Assembly (NCBI RefSeq): GCF_900090295.1 | Contig: NZ_LT607753.1 | Location: forward strand, 6,510,001 to 6,574,000 | Length of the DNA stretch: 64,000 nucleotides | DNA from: Micromonospora coxensis | GTDB taxonomy: Bacteria; Actinomycetota; Actinomycetes; Mycobacteriales; Micromonosporaceae | Direction: 5' to 3' | Shown here: positions 1 through 7,748 of the stretch, piece by piece | Numbering within the stretch: position 1 is the first letter of the stretch | Layout: every line of letters begins with the position of its first letter | Program-made: the position numbers and the translations under genes | The notes under the pieces: model-generated | Databases searched by the model: none | What the model was told of the DNA's origin: nothing | Seen by the model: only the letters and a program-made list of their open reading frames with translations

Positions 1-293
1 GCAGCCACGGGCGCCCGGCAGCCCTCGGACCCGCAGGCTCGCCCACACCCGCCGGACGGGCGCGCGCCCCTGCCCGAGCAGCGGCCCTTCCGCCGGGGTG
101 GTGGTGGACCTAGAGTGAGGGGCGGCGACCGTGCAGGTGGCCGGTGACCCGACGGGAGGCGCAACCCGTCGGGCCCAGGCGCGTCCCCGTGCCCACCGGT
201 CCGCACGCCCGGTGCGCCGCCACACCGGCCCGTCCCGGTCACCCTCGCCCCGGTCCCGCAAGGAATCCCCCATCACGACAGGGGAGAAGGACA

Positions 294-1301
294 ATGGCGC
301 GACCCATCACGCTCTTCACCGGCCAGTGGGCCGACCTTCCGTTCGACGAGGTCTGCCGGCTCGCCTCCGAGTGGGGCTACGACGGCCTGGAGATCGCCTG
401 CTGGGGCGACCACTTCGAGGTCGACAAGGCGCTCGCCGACGACTCGTACGTCGAGCGCAAGCGGGAGACCCTCGCCAAGCACCACCTCGGCGTGTACGCG
501 ATCTCCAACCACCTGGTCGGCCAGGCCGTCTGCGACCATCCGATCGACGAACGGCACCAGGGCATCCTGCCGGCCCGGATCTGGGGCGACGGTGAGCCCG
601 AGGGCGTACGCCGGCGCGCCGCCGAGGAGATCAAGGACACCGCCCGCGCGGCGGCCCGACTCGGGGTGGACACGGTGGTCGGGTTCACCGGCTCGTCGAT
701 CTGGCACACCCTGGCGATGTTCCCGCCGGTGCCCCCGTCGATGATCGAACGCGGCTACCAGGACTTCGCCGACCGGTGGAACCCGATCCTCGACGTCTTC
801 GACGAGGTGGGCGTCCGCTTCGCCCACGAGGTGCACCCGAGCGAGATCGCCTACGACTACTGGACGACGAAGCGGACGCTGGAGGCGGTCGACCACCGGC
901 CCGCGTTCGGCCTGAACTGGGACCCGTCGCACTTCGTCTGGCAGGAGCTGGACCCGGTCAACTTCATCTTCGACTTCGCCGACCGGATCTACCACGTCGA
1001 CTGCAAGGACGCGAAGGTCCGCACCGGGGACGGCCGGCGCGGTCGGCTCGCCTCCCACCTGCCCTGGGCCGACATGCGGCGGGGCTGGGACTTCGTCTCC
1101 ACCGGCCACGGGGACGTGCCGTGGGAGGACTGCTTCCGGGCGTTGAACGCGATCGGCTACGCCGGCCCGATCTCGATCGAGTGGGAGGACGCCGGCATGG
1201 ACCGGCTCGTCGGCGCGCCCGAGGCGCTCCAGTTCGTCCGCCGGCTCGCCTTCGACGCCCCGGCGGCAGCCTTCGACGCCGCCTTCACCAGCAAGGACTG
1301 A
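294..1301 (+). CDS. Sugar phosphate isomerase/epimerase (TIM-barrel, IolE-like superfamily)
   Basis: Predicted 335-aa cytosolic TIM-barrel enzyme of the xylose-isomerase-like/AP endonuclease 2 superfamily, acting on a keto-sugar or cyclitol. Visible blocks are FAHEVHPSE (Glu near 178), NWDPSHFVW (near 209-217), HVDCKDAK (near 233-240) and SIEWED (near 293), the positions where this fold binds a divalent metal with Glu, Asp and His. The ATG at 294 is chosen because GGGGAGAAGG lies just upstream, although the frame stays open further back. The usual partners, a Gfo/Idh/MocA dehydrogenase or ThuA protein, are not present to the right and could lie beyond the left edge, so the substrate cannot be named. 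The family is clear; the exact reaction is not. Confidence 0.85.
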   Translation: MARPITLFTGQWADLPFDEVCRLASEWGYDGLEIACWGDHFEVDKALADDSYVERKRETLAKHHLGVYAISNHLVGQAVCDHPIDERHQGILPARIWGDGEPEGVRRRAAEEIKDTARAAARLGVDTVVGFTGSSIWHTLAMFPPVPPSMIERGYQDFADRWNPILDVFDEVGVRFAHEVHPSEIAYDYWTTKRTLEAVDHRPAFGLNWDPSHFVWQELDPVNFIFDFADRIYHVDCKDAKVRTGDGRRGRLASHLPWADMRRGWDFVSTGHGDVPWEDCFRALNAIGYAGPISIEWEDAGMDRLVGAPEALQFVRRLAFDAPAAAFDAAFTSKD

Positions 1302-1423
1302 GCAGCACCGGCCCTCCGCTCGTCAACGGCGACGGGCGGGAGGTCGTCGGCCGACACGGGGCCGTCCGGCGTACGCGCCCGCCGGGCGGCCCTCTCGGCG
1401 CTCGATTCGTCCGGGCGGGTCCC

Positions 1424-1630
1424 TCACCTGCTGAAGGCGGCGACCAGCAGCGCGAGGGCTCCGGCGAGCAGGGCGAGTTCTCCGAGCAGCAGGTAGGCCC
1501 GCCGCTGGTCGCGGTGCGTTGCCGGGGCGGGCGGTGGCTGCGGGTTCGGCCCCGGCAGCCGGGCGGACACCGCTCGGGAGTTCAGTACGGGCCACTCGGC
1601 CGGCGGTTGGTGCGCCCGGGACCTCGTCAT
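1424..1630 (-). CDS. Small C-tail-anchored membrane protein, unknown function
   Basis: A 68-aa protein with a Pro/Arg-rich N-terminal half (residues 1-45) and one hydrophobic segment near residues 46-64 rich in Leu and Ala, ending in FSR. It looks like a single-pass tail-anchored protein with a cytosolic N-terminus. The ATG (complement of 1628-1630) has a good GGAGG ribosome site about six bases upstream on the minus strand, the main reason to accept it as a gene. No family is recognised and the neighbours give no functional clue. A spurious frame remains possible because of its length. Confidence 0.5.
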   Translation of the reverse strand: MTRSRAHQPPAEWPVLNSRAVSARLPGPNPQPPPAPATHRDQRRAYLLLGELALLAGALALLVAAFSR

Positions 1631-1818
1631 GTCGCCTCCGCGTGGATCGGTGCCGGCGCCCGGGCGGCCCTTCGACGGTCGCGGGAGGAGGGGTCGGAGA
1701 TCCGCCCGGGGCGTGAAGGGCCGCGCGGCCCCTCACTCCTCAATAGGCGGTGTCCTGCTGGTCGGCATTACATCTCGTAGATCCGGACGGCCCGGTAGCG
1801 CCCCGGTGGGACGCCCGC

Positions 1819-2337
1819 CTACGTGCCTGCGGTCCGGTTCTCGTCGGCGGTGCGGTCGGCGACCAGCCCCTCGTCGGTGGTGAACCGCCGAAGGACCGGC
1901 CCGGTGGGGTCGCCGTAGTCGACGACGACCTCGGCGGCCGGACCGCTCCTGCCGCCGTCGCCCGCCGCCGGGTCACCGGAGGGCGGGTTCTGCGGGCACT
2001 CGTCGACGAGGCACACGCTGACGCGGTACACCTCGCCACCGGTGGGGACAGGGCTGCTGACGATCATGGCGACGGCCGGGTCGACGGGATCCGAGCCCGT
2101 CGCGGGTCGGTCGGGCGGCGAGCCGTCCGGCATCGGGGTGATGCAGTTGCAGGCCCGGCCGCGGGCGTGCAGGGCTCTGGTCAGTTGCCCGGCGAAGGTC
2201 AGGTGCGCCGGGGAACAGGCGACCGCCACCCGCAGCGCCCGCCCTGCCGCCGCCGCCACGATGCCGTCGGCAACGGCCGCCAACACCTTCCGCTCCCGTG
2301 TCTCGAACGCCAGATCGATGGCCACCTGTGTCTCCAT
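1819..2337 (-). CDS. Uridine-kinase-like protein lacking the P-loop
   Basis: A 172-aa protein whose layout resembles the actinobacterial uridine-kinase-like NTPases: an N-terminal helix, a beta-strand (ALRVAVACS), a helix ending in ALHARGR, and a C-terminal strand EVVVDYGDPTGPVLRRF like the xVVVDxxDPxxPxxxR end of that family. Where family members have a glycine-rich Walker A GKT/GKS, this protein has CSPAHLTFAGQ, so nucleotide phosphate binding by the usual loop looks lost. Residues 85-140 are low-complexity and proline-rich. The start is the ATG at 2335-2337, which has only a weak ribosome site (CGGAG adjacent). It may be a non-catalytic relative; the family assignment is by eye and moderate. 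Confidence 0.5.
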   Translation of the reverse strand: METQVAIDLAFETRERKVLAAVADGIVAAAAGRALRVAVACSPAHLTFAGQLTRALHARGRACNCITPMPDGSPPDRPATGSDPVDPAVAMIVSSPVPTGGEVYRVSVCLVDECPQNPPSGDPAAGDGGRSGPAAEVVVDYGDPTGPVLRRFTTDEGLVADRTADENRTAGT

Positions 2338-2599
2338 CTCCGAGTTGCCGCGATGGCCAGGCCCGTCGGCCCGACATCGGTCATGGGGCACGGTGTTGCT
2401 GGTCCGGCGGCCCGCCCCTGGGAAGTACCGCCCGATCAGCGCCCGGTCGGCGTCCGCCGTTACACCACGTTCGTCGGCGGCACGAGGCGTCGGCGGGCGC
2501 GTCGCGGACGGCCTCGACCGGCACGGCGCCACGCCGGCAATTTCGGTTGTCCGCTCGGGGTGGGCGGGCGAGCATGGCGGGCATGGCGGAGGACCGGAG

Positions 2600-3604
2600 G
2601 TGAGGCTGCCCCTCCAGGGCGGACTGCCGCCGGTGGACACGGTGACCGACGCCGTCGTGCGGATCGCCTGTGACGAATCCGGGTTCTCCGGCACCAACCT
2701 GCTCGATCCGGCCACCCCGGTCATCACGCACGCGAGCGTCGACCTGTCCGTCGACGAGGCCGTCGAGCTGATCGCGGCGCTGCGCTCCCGGTTCCGCTTC
2801 TCGCCGAACGAGTTCAAGTCCGGGCAGTTCCGCCGCAGCCCGAACGCCCGGGAGGCGCTGGAGTGGCTCCTGACGGCGCTCAGCGGCCGAGCCCGCGTCC
2901 ACCTGGTCGACAAGGAGTACTTCCTCGTCACCCGGATCGTCGATCTGCTCCTGGCCGAGCCGTCGTACGCGGCCGGCACCCGCCTGAGCGAGGAGCGCCG
3001 TCCGGCCGCCCTCGCCGTGTACCGGGCCGGGCGCTCGGCCGGTCCCGACTGGCCGGTCTTCCTCGCCGCCTTCGTCGACCTGGTCCGGACCAAGCGGCGG
3101 CACCGGCCCGATCGCCCGGCGCTGGAGCGGTTCTTCCAGGCCCGCGACGCGCTGGTACGCGCGCGGCTCGGCGCACCGGCCGCGACCGTCCTGGACGGGC
3201 TCGACCGGGGGCGGGTCTGGGCCTTCCTGACCCGTCTCTTCGCCGACGACCGGTCGATCCCGCCGCCGCTGGAGCCGATGCTGCCGGCCCTGGCCGAAAC
3301 CGTCCTGTGCTGGAGCGGCGGACAGCGGCAGGTGCTGGTGGTCCACGACGAGCAGAGCGCCCTCACGGCCGCCAGGTTGACCCGCCTGCGGCAGGTGCTG
3401 GCCGACGCCGCCGTGTGGCCACCGGCGGGCGCCGACGCGGCGGCGTCACCGCTGGTCGGGCTGGTGATGGTCGACTCCCGCGACGACCCCCGGGTCCAGG
3501 TCGCCGACCTGCTCGCCGGGATGGCACGCAGGGCGCCGGGGATCCTCGCCGGCCCGCTCCAGCCGTTCGTCTCGCCGACCTCGCTGCACGACCCCGACCG
3601 GTGA
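2600..3604 (+). CDS. DUF3800-like protein (RNase H-fold type)
   Basis: A 334-aa protein with the two end motifs of DUF3800-type proteins: an N-terminal acidic motif CDESGFSG (Asp near 24) and a C-terminal DSRDDPRVQVADLLAG (near 291-306), where the last Asp sits in the QxADLLAG block. This family is thought to have an RNase H-like fold with metal-binding acids and often occurs near mobile elements or restriction systems; none is visible here. The GTG at 2600 is used because GGAGG precedes it by about eight bases; GTGs at 2633 and 2642 are alternatives. The central region (Leu/Arg-rich helices) is not recognised. Substrate unknown. Confidence 0.6.
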   Translation: MRLPLQGGLPPVDTVTDAVVRIACDESGFSGTNLLDPATPVITHASVDLSVDEAVELIAALRSRFRFSPNEFKSGQFRRSPNAREALEWLLTALSGRARVHLVDKEYFLVTRIVDLLLAEPSYAAGTRLSEERRPAALAVYRAGRSAGPDWPVFLAAFVDLVRTKRRHRPDRPALERFFQARDALVRARLGAPAATVLDGLDRGRVWAFLTRLFADDRSIPPPLEPMLPALAETVLCWSGGQRQVLVVHDEQSALTAARLTRLRQVLADAAVWPPAGADAAASPLVGLVMVDSRDDPRVQVADLLAGMARRAPGILAGPLQPFVSPTSLHDPDR

Positions 3605-3746
3605 CGCGCGGCCGACCCGTCGGCCCACGTGCCGGCCACCGCCGTCGCCGGATCGCGCCGGCATCCGAGGCCCCGGTCGTCGTCGCGGGACCACCGTCGC
3701 CGGATCGGCTCTGGTGGCCGCCTGCCGGCCCTTGTACGGTCCTCCC

Positions 3747-4590
3747 GTGCAGATCTTGCGCTACACGGCGTTCAGTGACGACCCGGCAGGCGGCAACCCG
3801 GCGGGTGTCGTGCTCGACGCCACCGGCGCGGACGACGCGCAGATGCTCCGGGTGGCCGCCGACGTCGGATACTCCGAGACCGCGTTCCTCATCCCGCGCG
3901 GCGGTGGACGATTCGAGGCACGCTACTTCAGCCCTCTCGCCGAGGTGCCCTTCTGCGGTCACGCCACCATCGCCTCCGCGGTCGCGTACGCCGAGCGGCA
4001 CGGCCCCGGCCCGCTGCGCCTGGACACCCGGGCCGGGCCGGGTCGACGTCACCACCACCGTCGCAGCGGACGGCACGACCAGCGCCACCCTGGTCTCCGT
4101 GCCCCCGCGGACCGCGCCGATCGCCCCCACCGACCTCGCGACCCTGCTGGCGGCGCTGCGCTGGTCGCCGGACGACCTCGACCCGGCGTTGCCACCACGC
4201 GTCGCGTTCGCCGGAGCCTGGCATCCGATCCTGGCCGCCGCGACCCGGGACCGCCTCGCCGACCTCGCCTACGACATGGCCGCCCTGGCGACGCTGATGC
4301 GGCAGCGGGACTGGACGACGGTCGACCTCGTCTGGCGCGAGTCCGAGCACGTGTTCCACGCCCGCAACCCGTTCCCTCCCGGCGGCGTGGTCGAGGACCC
4401 GGCCACCGGCGCGGCCGCCGCGGCGCTCGGCGGCTACCTGCGCGAACTCGCACTTGTCACACCGCCGGCGACGGTCACCGTGCACCAGGGTCAGGACCTG
4501 GGTCGTCCCAGCCTGCTGACGGTGGGGATCCGCCCCGGCCCGCGGACCGGCATCGAGGTGACCGGCGTCGCCGTCGCACTCGCGCCGTAG
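3747..4590 (+). pseudogene. PhzF-family isomerase, interrupted by one frameshift
   Basis: The product matches the PhzF/phenazine-biosynthesis-like epimerase family in two adjacent frames. Frame one starts at GTG 3747 and reads VQILRYTAFSDDPAGGNPAG with the catalytic Glu in YSETAFL and the substrate motif FSPLAEVPFCGHAT, ending sensibly at LDTRAG near 4035. Frame two then continues with GRVDVTTTV through RNPFPPGGVVEDPATGAAA to the stop at 4588-4590. Joining them needs removal of one base in the G/C-rich run CCGGGCCGGGCCGGG at about 4028-4042. Either this is a sequencing indel in a homopolymer-like stretch, in which case an intact enzyme of about 280 aa is encoded, or the gene is recently inactivated. 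All family motifs are otherwise preserved, which suggests recent loss or an error. Confidence 0.75.
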
Positions 4591-4755
4591 CGGCGCCCGC
4601 CGACGGGCCAGGCGCACGGGTGCGCTGTCGGGTCCGCCCGTGCCACCTGGTCCCGGCGGTGTGCGTCACACCGGGGCGGCGACGACGGCACGGGCGCACC
4701 CGGTGGCGGGCCGTCGCGTATGGTCGTGCCGGCAGCCAGTGAGGAGGTGGGCCCG

Positions 4756-4806
4756 ATGTGGACGATCAGAGATCTCCGGGCGCTCCCCGCTGTGCCGTCT
4801 GTCTGA
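4756..4806 (+). CDS. Possible 16-aa leader peptide upstream of the epoxide hydrolase
   Basis: A minimal frame MWTIRDLRALPAVPSV begins at ATG 4756, preceded by an excellent GAGGAGG ribosome site (4741-4747), and ends with TGA at 4804-4806 inside a nested hairpin (4779-4824). The next gene starts 52 bases later. A short translated frame whose end overlaps a stem-loop is the usual layout of translation-dependent attenuation, but codon content (one Trp, two Arg, several Leu) does not point to a particular amino acid. It could equally be a chance reading frame. Confidence 0.3.
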   Translation: MWTIRDLRALPAVPSV

Positions 4807-4824
4807 CCGGCACCCAGGAGCGCC
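4779..4824 (+). promoter_or_regulatory. Nested stem-loop in the epoxide hydrolase 5' region
   Basis: Outer arms GGCGCTCC (4779-4786) and GGAGCGCC (4817-4824) pair perfectly, and inside them GTGCCG (4792-4797) pairs with CGGCAC (4808-4813) around a ten-base loop that contains the TGA of the small upstream frame. The structure ends 34 bases before the epoxide hydrolase ATG. There is no T-run. It could act as an attenuator or as a terminator for whatever is transcribed from the left. Confidence 0.45.
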
Positions 4825-4858
4825 GCCCCGGCACCCGCACTCCTGAGCGAAGGACACC

Positions 4859-6013
4859 ATGACAGCAACGGCTTTCCGTATCTCCGTCCCCGACGACGTC
4901 CTCGACGACCTCCGTTCGCGGCTGGTCCGCACGAGGTTCACGACGGCGTCCGACACCACCGCTTGGGCGGCCGGGGTCGATCCCGGCCAGCTGCGCGACC
5001 TCGTCGACCACTGGGCGCACGGCTTCGACTGGCGCGCGGCGGAGGCCGCCCTCAACACGTTTCCCCACTACCTGGCCGAGATCGCCGGGGCGCGGGTGCA
5101 CTTCGTGCACCTGCGGGCCGAGCGTCCGGCGGGCACACCGGCGCCGCTGCCGCTGGTCCTGACCCACGGCTGGCCGAGCAGCTTCGTGGAGATGCTGGCC
5201 GTCGCCCGGCGCCTGGCGGACCCGGTCGGCCACGGCGCCGACGCCGCCGACGCGTTCGACGTGGTCGTCCCCTCGCTGCCGGGCTTCCTGTACTCCGAAC
5301 CGGTGCGAGGGCCGTTCACCCGCAGGCGGGTCGCCGAGGTCTGGCATGCGCTCATGACCGGGACCCTCGGCTACGACCGCTTCGGAGCCTTCGGCGGCGA
5401 CATCGGCGGTGGGGTCACCCAGTGGCTGGGCGCCCTCTACCCCGGCGAGGTCACCGGCATCCACATCACCTCCGCCGTGGTGACGACCGACTTCCGGGAC
5501 CAGCCGCCGACGGCCGAGGAGCAGGCGTACCTCGACGCCCTCGCCGCGTACGACGCCACCGACGGCGGCTACAGCGAGATCATGTGCACCCGACCGGACA
5601 CCCTCGCCGCCGCCCTGGCGGACTCCCCGGCGGGACTCCTCGCCTGGATCATCGACAAGTACCGCGAGTGGAGCGACTGCGGCGGCGACCTGGAGTCCCA
5701 ATGGGACAGGGACACCATCCTGACCGTCGCGACGCTCTACTGGGTGACCGGCACCATCGGCTCGTCGTTCCAGCAGTACTACCACTACCCGCTGAACCGG
5801 CCGGTCCCGGCGGTGACCGTGCCCGCCGCGGTCACCCTGAGCCACGAGCCGGCGTACGCGGGCCTGCCCCGCAGCCTCACCGAACGGGTCCTCACCGACC
5901 TTCGGCACTGGAGCACGCCGGGCCGGGGTGGCCACTTCATGGCCCACGAGGAGCCCGAACAGGTGGCCGACGAACTGCGCACGTTCTTCCGCCCGCTGAG
6001 ATCCGACGGCTGA
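4859..6013 (+). CDS. Epoxide hydrolase, alpha/beta hydrolase with EHN domain
   Basis: A 384-aa protein of the microsomal-type epoxide hydrolase family, hydrolysing epoxides to diols via an alkyl-enzyme ester. The N-terminal EHN lid domain spans about residues 3-112 (FRISVPDDVLDDLRSRL start). The oxyanion motif HGWPSS is near 103-108, the nucleophile Asp is in FGGDIGGGV near 181, and the catalytic His is in GRGGHFMAHEEPE near 359. Tyr residues expected to assist ring opening are available around 145-160 and 300-310. Length is normal. No signal peptide. It appears monocistronic, between a possible leader/hairpin and a strong bidirectional terminator. Confidence 0.9.
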   Translation: MTATAFRISVPDDVLDDLRSRLVRTRFTTASDTTAWAAGVDPGQLRDLVDHWAHGFDWRAAEAALNTFPHYLAEIAGARVHFVHLRAERPAGTPAPLPLVLTHGWPSSFVEMLAVARRLADPVGHGADAADAFDVVVPSLPGFLYSEPVRGPFTRRRVAEVWHALMTGTLGYDRFGAFGGDIGGGVTQWLGALYPGEVTGIHITSAVVTTDFRDQPPTAEEQAYLDALAAYDATDGGYSEIMCTRPDTLAAALADSPAGLLAWIIDKYREWSDCGGDLESQWDRDTILTVATLYWVTGTIGSSFQQYYHYPLNRPVPAVTVPAAVTLSHEPAYAGLPRSLTERVLTDLRHWSTPGRGGHFMAHEEPEQVADELRTFFRPLRSDG

Positions 6014-6026
6014 CCCGCGCCGCCCC

Positions 6027-6065
6027 GGCGACCGGGAGGAGGTTCCGGACCTCCTCCCGGTCGCC
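6027..6065. terminator. Perfect 17-bp bidirectional terminator
   Basis: GGCGACCGGGAGGAGGT (6027-6043) pairs with its exact complement at 6049-6065 around the five-base loop TCCGG. It begins 14 bases after the epoxide hydrolase stop and lies about 58 bases from the stop of the convergent ArsR gene, so it should stop transcription from both sides. It lacks a U-tract, as is common in high-GC actinomycetes. Confidence 0.85.
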
Positions 6066-6123
6066 CGGGTCGTCCGATCGTGGACCGGCCGACCCGCACT
6101 CCGTCCGTCGCGTGACGCCCTGC

Positions 6124-6489
6124 TCAGTCGTGCTCCGGTTCGCCGGTGATCCGGTGCGCCGCCGCGTGCAGCACCTCGGCCACCAGCCGGCGCACGTGTC
6201 CGTCCCGGGTCCGGTACAGCGCCCGGCGGCCGTCGCGCCGGACGCTGACCAGCCCGGCCAGCCGCAGCTTGCCCAGGTGCTGTGACACCGCCGGTCGGGT
6301 CGTGCCCACCGCCGCGACCAGCGCCGTCACGTCGTGCTCGCCCTCGCCGAGCAGCGACATCAGCCGCAACCGGGTGGGGTCGGCCAGCATCTGCAACATC
6401 TGCGTGGCCGCCTCGACGTCCGGATCGCCGGGCAGGCGTTGTTGCAGGTCACTGGCACCTGCCACGTTGTCGCGTGCGTACATGAGCAC
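6124..6489 (-). CDS. ArsR/SmtB-family metal-responsive repressor
   Basis: A 121-aa winged-helix repressor. The DNA-reading helix region is TTRPAVSQHLGKLRLAGLV and the wing is VSVRRDGRRALYRT. The last helix carries DGHVRRLVAEVLHAAAH, an Asp/His arrangement close to the alpha-5 zinc/nickel site (DxH followed by two more His) of SmtB/CzrA/NmtR-type sensors, though spacing differs by one residue. It is divergent from the cation diffusion facilitator at 6543, with about 53 bases between the starts, so it most likely represses that exporter and itself and releases on metal binding. The ATG at 6489 is used; an ATG two codons later is equally possible. Confidence 0.85.
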   Translation of the reverse strand: MLMYARDNVAGASDLQQRLPGDPDVEAATQMLQMLADPTRLRLMSLLGEGEHDVTALVAAVGTTRPAVSQHLGKLRLAGLVSVRRDGRRALYRTRDGHVRRLVAEVLHAAAHRITGEPEHD

Positions 6490-6542
6490 ATATTATCGCC
6501 GCTGTCACCGAACACCGTGTGACCGGCGGACTGGGGGAACGG

Positions 6543-7625
6543 GTGAACGACCACGACCACGGCCACCCACACGAGCACCACGACCACGGCGGGCGGCTCG
6601 TCGGCCGGTGGCGCCGGCTGACCCACCTCGTCGTCCCGCACTCGCACGACTCCCGTACGAAGATCGACCCGGCGCTGGAGTCGTCCCGTGCCGGCCTGCG
6701 CGCCCTGTGGATCTCACTGCTCGGCCTCGGGGCCACCGCGGCCGCCCAGGCGGTCATCGTCGTCCTCTCCGGTTCGGTGGCCCTGCTCGGCGACACCCTG
6801 CACAACGTCGCCGACGCCCTGACCGCCGTGCCGCTGGCCATCGCCTTCCTGCTCGGCCGCCGCGCCGCGACCCGCGCCTACACCTACGGCTACGGGCGCG
6901 CCGAAGACCTCGCCGGCATCGTCATCGTCCTGGTGATCGCCGGCTCCGCCGTCGCCGCCGCCTGGACCGCCGTCGCCCGGCTGCTGCATACGACCGAGGT
7001 GACCCACCTGCCCTGGGTCGCCGCCGCCGGCCTCGTCGGATTCGTCGGCAACGAGACCGTCGCCCGGTACCGCATCCGGGTCGGCCGGCGTATCGGCTCC
7101 GCCGCACTGGTCGCCGACGGCCTGCACGCGCGCACCGACGGCTACACCTCCCTCGCCGTCCTCGCCGCCGCCGGCGGCGCCGCCCTCGGCTGGCGCTGGG
7201 CCGACCCCGCCATCGGCCTGATCATCGCCGTCGCCATCACCGTCGTCCTCAAGGACGCCGCCCGCGAGGTCTACCGACGCCTCATGGACGCCGTCGACCC
7301 CGATCTCGTCGACCGGGCCGAGACGACCCTCAGGGCCGTGCCCGGCGTCCAGGACGTCACCGCGGTACGACTGCGCTGGATCGGCCACCGGCTGCACGCC
7401 GAGGCCGACCTCGTCGTCGCCGCCGACCTGAGCCTCCTCGCCGCACACGAGATCGCCGCCGACGCCGAGCACCAACTGACCCACGCCGTGCCCCGGCTGG
7501 CCACCGCCACCGTCCACACCGACCCCGACAGCCACCCCGGCGGACACCACCACACCGACCTGTCCCACCGACGCCGGCAGGCCGCTTCCCAGCCGGCGGG
7601 GCCCGCCGCGACGCGGCACGGCTGA
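6543..7625 (+). CDS. Cation diffusion facilitator (Zn/Cd/Co efflux, CzcD-like)
   Basis: A 360-aa inner-membrane proton/metal antiporter of the CDF family. The N-terminus is a His-rich metal-gathering segment (DHDHGHPHEHHDHGG, residues 3-17). About six membrane segments follow; the transport site is formed by HNVAD in TM2 (near residue 86) and HARTD in TM5 (near 191), the HxxxD/HxxxD arrangement of Zn/Cd transporters. The C-terminal cytosolic ferredoxin-like domain is near 250-340, and the tail is again His-rich (HHHTD). The GTG at 6543 is preferred for its GGGGGA site; GTG 6519 is an alternative. It is likely controlled by the divergent ArsR. Confidence 0.9.
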   Translation: MNDHDHGHPHEHHDHGGRLVGRWRRLTHLVVPHSHDSRTKIDPALESSRAGLRALWISLLGLGATAAAQAVIVVLSGSVALLGDTLHNVADALTAVPLAIAFLLGRRAATRAYTYGYGRAEDLAGIVIVLVIAGSAVAAAWTAVARLLHTTEVTHLPWVAAAGLVGFVGNETVARYRIRVGRRIGSAALVADGLHARTDGYTSLAVLAAAGGAALGWRWADPAIGLIIAVAITVVLKDAAREVYRRLMDAVDPDLVDRAETTLRAVPGVQDVTAVRLRWIGHRLHAEADLVVAADLSLLAAHEIAADAEHQLTHAVPRLATATVHTDPDSHPGGHHHTDLSHRRRQAASQPAGPAATRHG

Positions 7626-7688
7626 CCCGCGGCCGTCGCCCCGTCCCCCGGGGACCGCCCCGTCTCGTCGGGTGATCCGGCTCACGTC

Positions 7689-7715
7689 CGTCACACCGAC
7701 GGCACCGGCGGTGTC
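7689..7715 (+). promoter_or_regulatory. Candidate ECF41-type promoter
   Basis: CGTCACA (7689-7695) and TGTC (7712-7715) are separated by exactly 16 bases and lie 33 bases before the oxidoreductase start. The ECF41 target promoter, as I recall it, is TGTCACA-N16-CGTC, so the site matches six of seven bases at -35 and three of four at -10 with the right spacing. The operon it would drive encodes an ECF41 sigma factor, which fits autoregulation. Confidence 0.5.
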
Positions 7716-7748
7716 TGGTGACCGAAGCCGAGCGACGAGGGGGACATC

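Noticed and set aside
144-293. In-frame extension of the sugar isomerase to an upstream start
   Set aside because: The extra 50 residues are Arg/Pro-rich and unlike the family, while the ATG at 294 has a strong ribosome site.
3642-3707. 14-base direct repeat CCGTCGCCGGATCG at 3642-3655 and 3694-3707
   Set aside because: Two copies only, in a short GC-rich spacer; no terminal features of a mobile element and no link to a gene.
4028-4042. Programmed frameshifting in the PhzF gene
   Set aside because: No slippery heptamer or downstream structure was evident, and family members are encoded in one frame; an indel is simpler.
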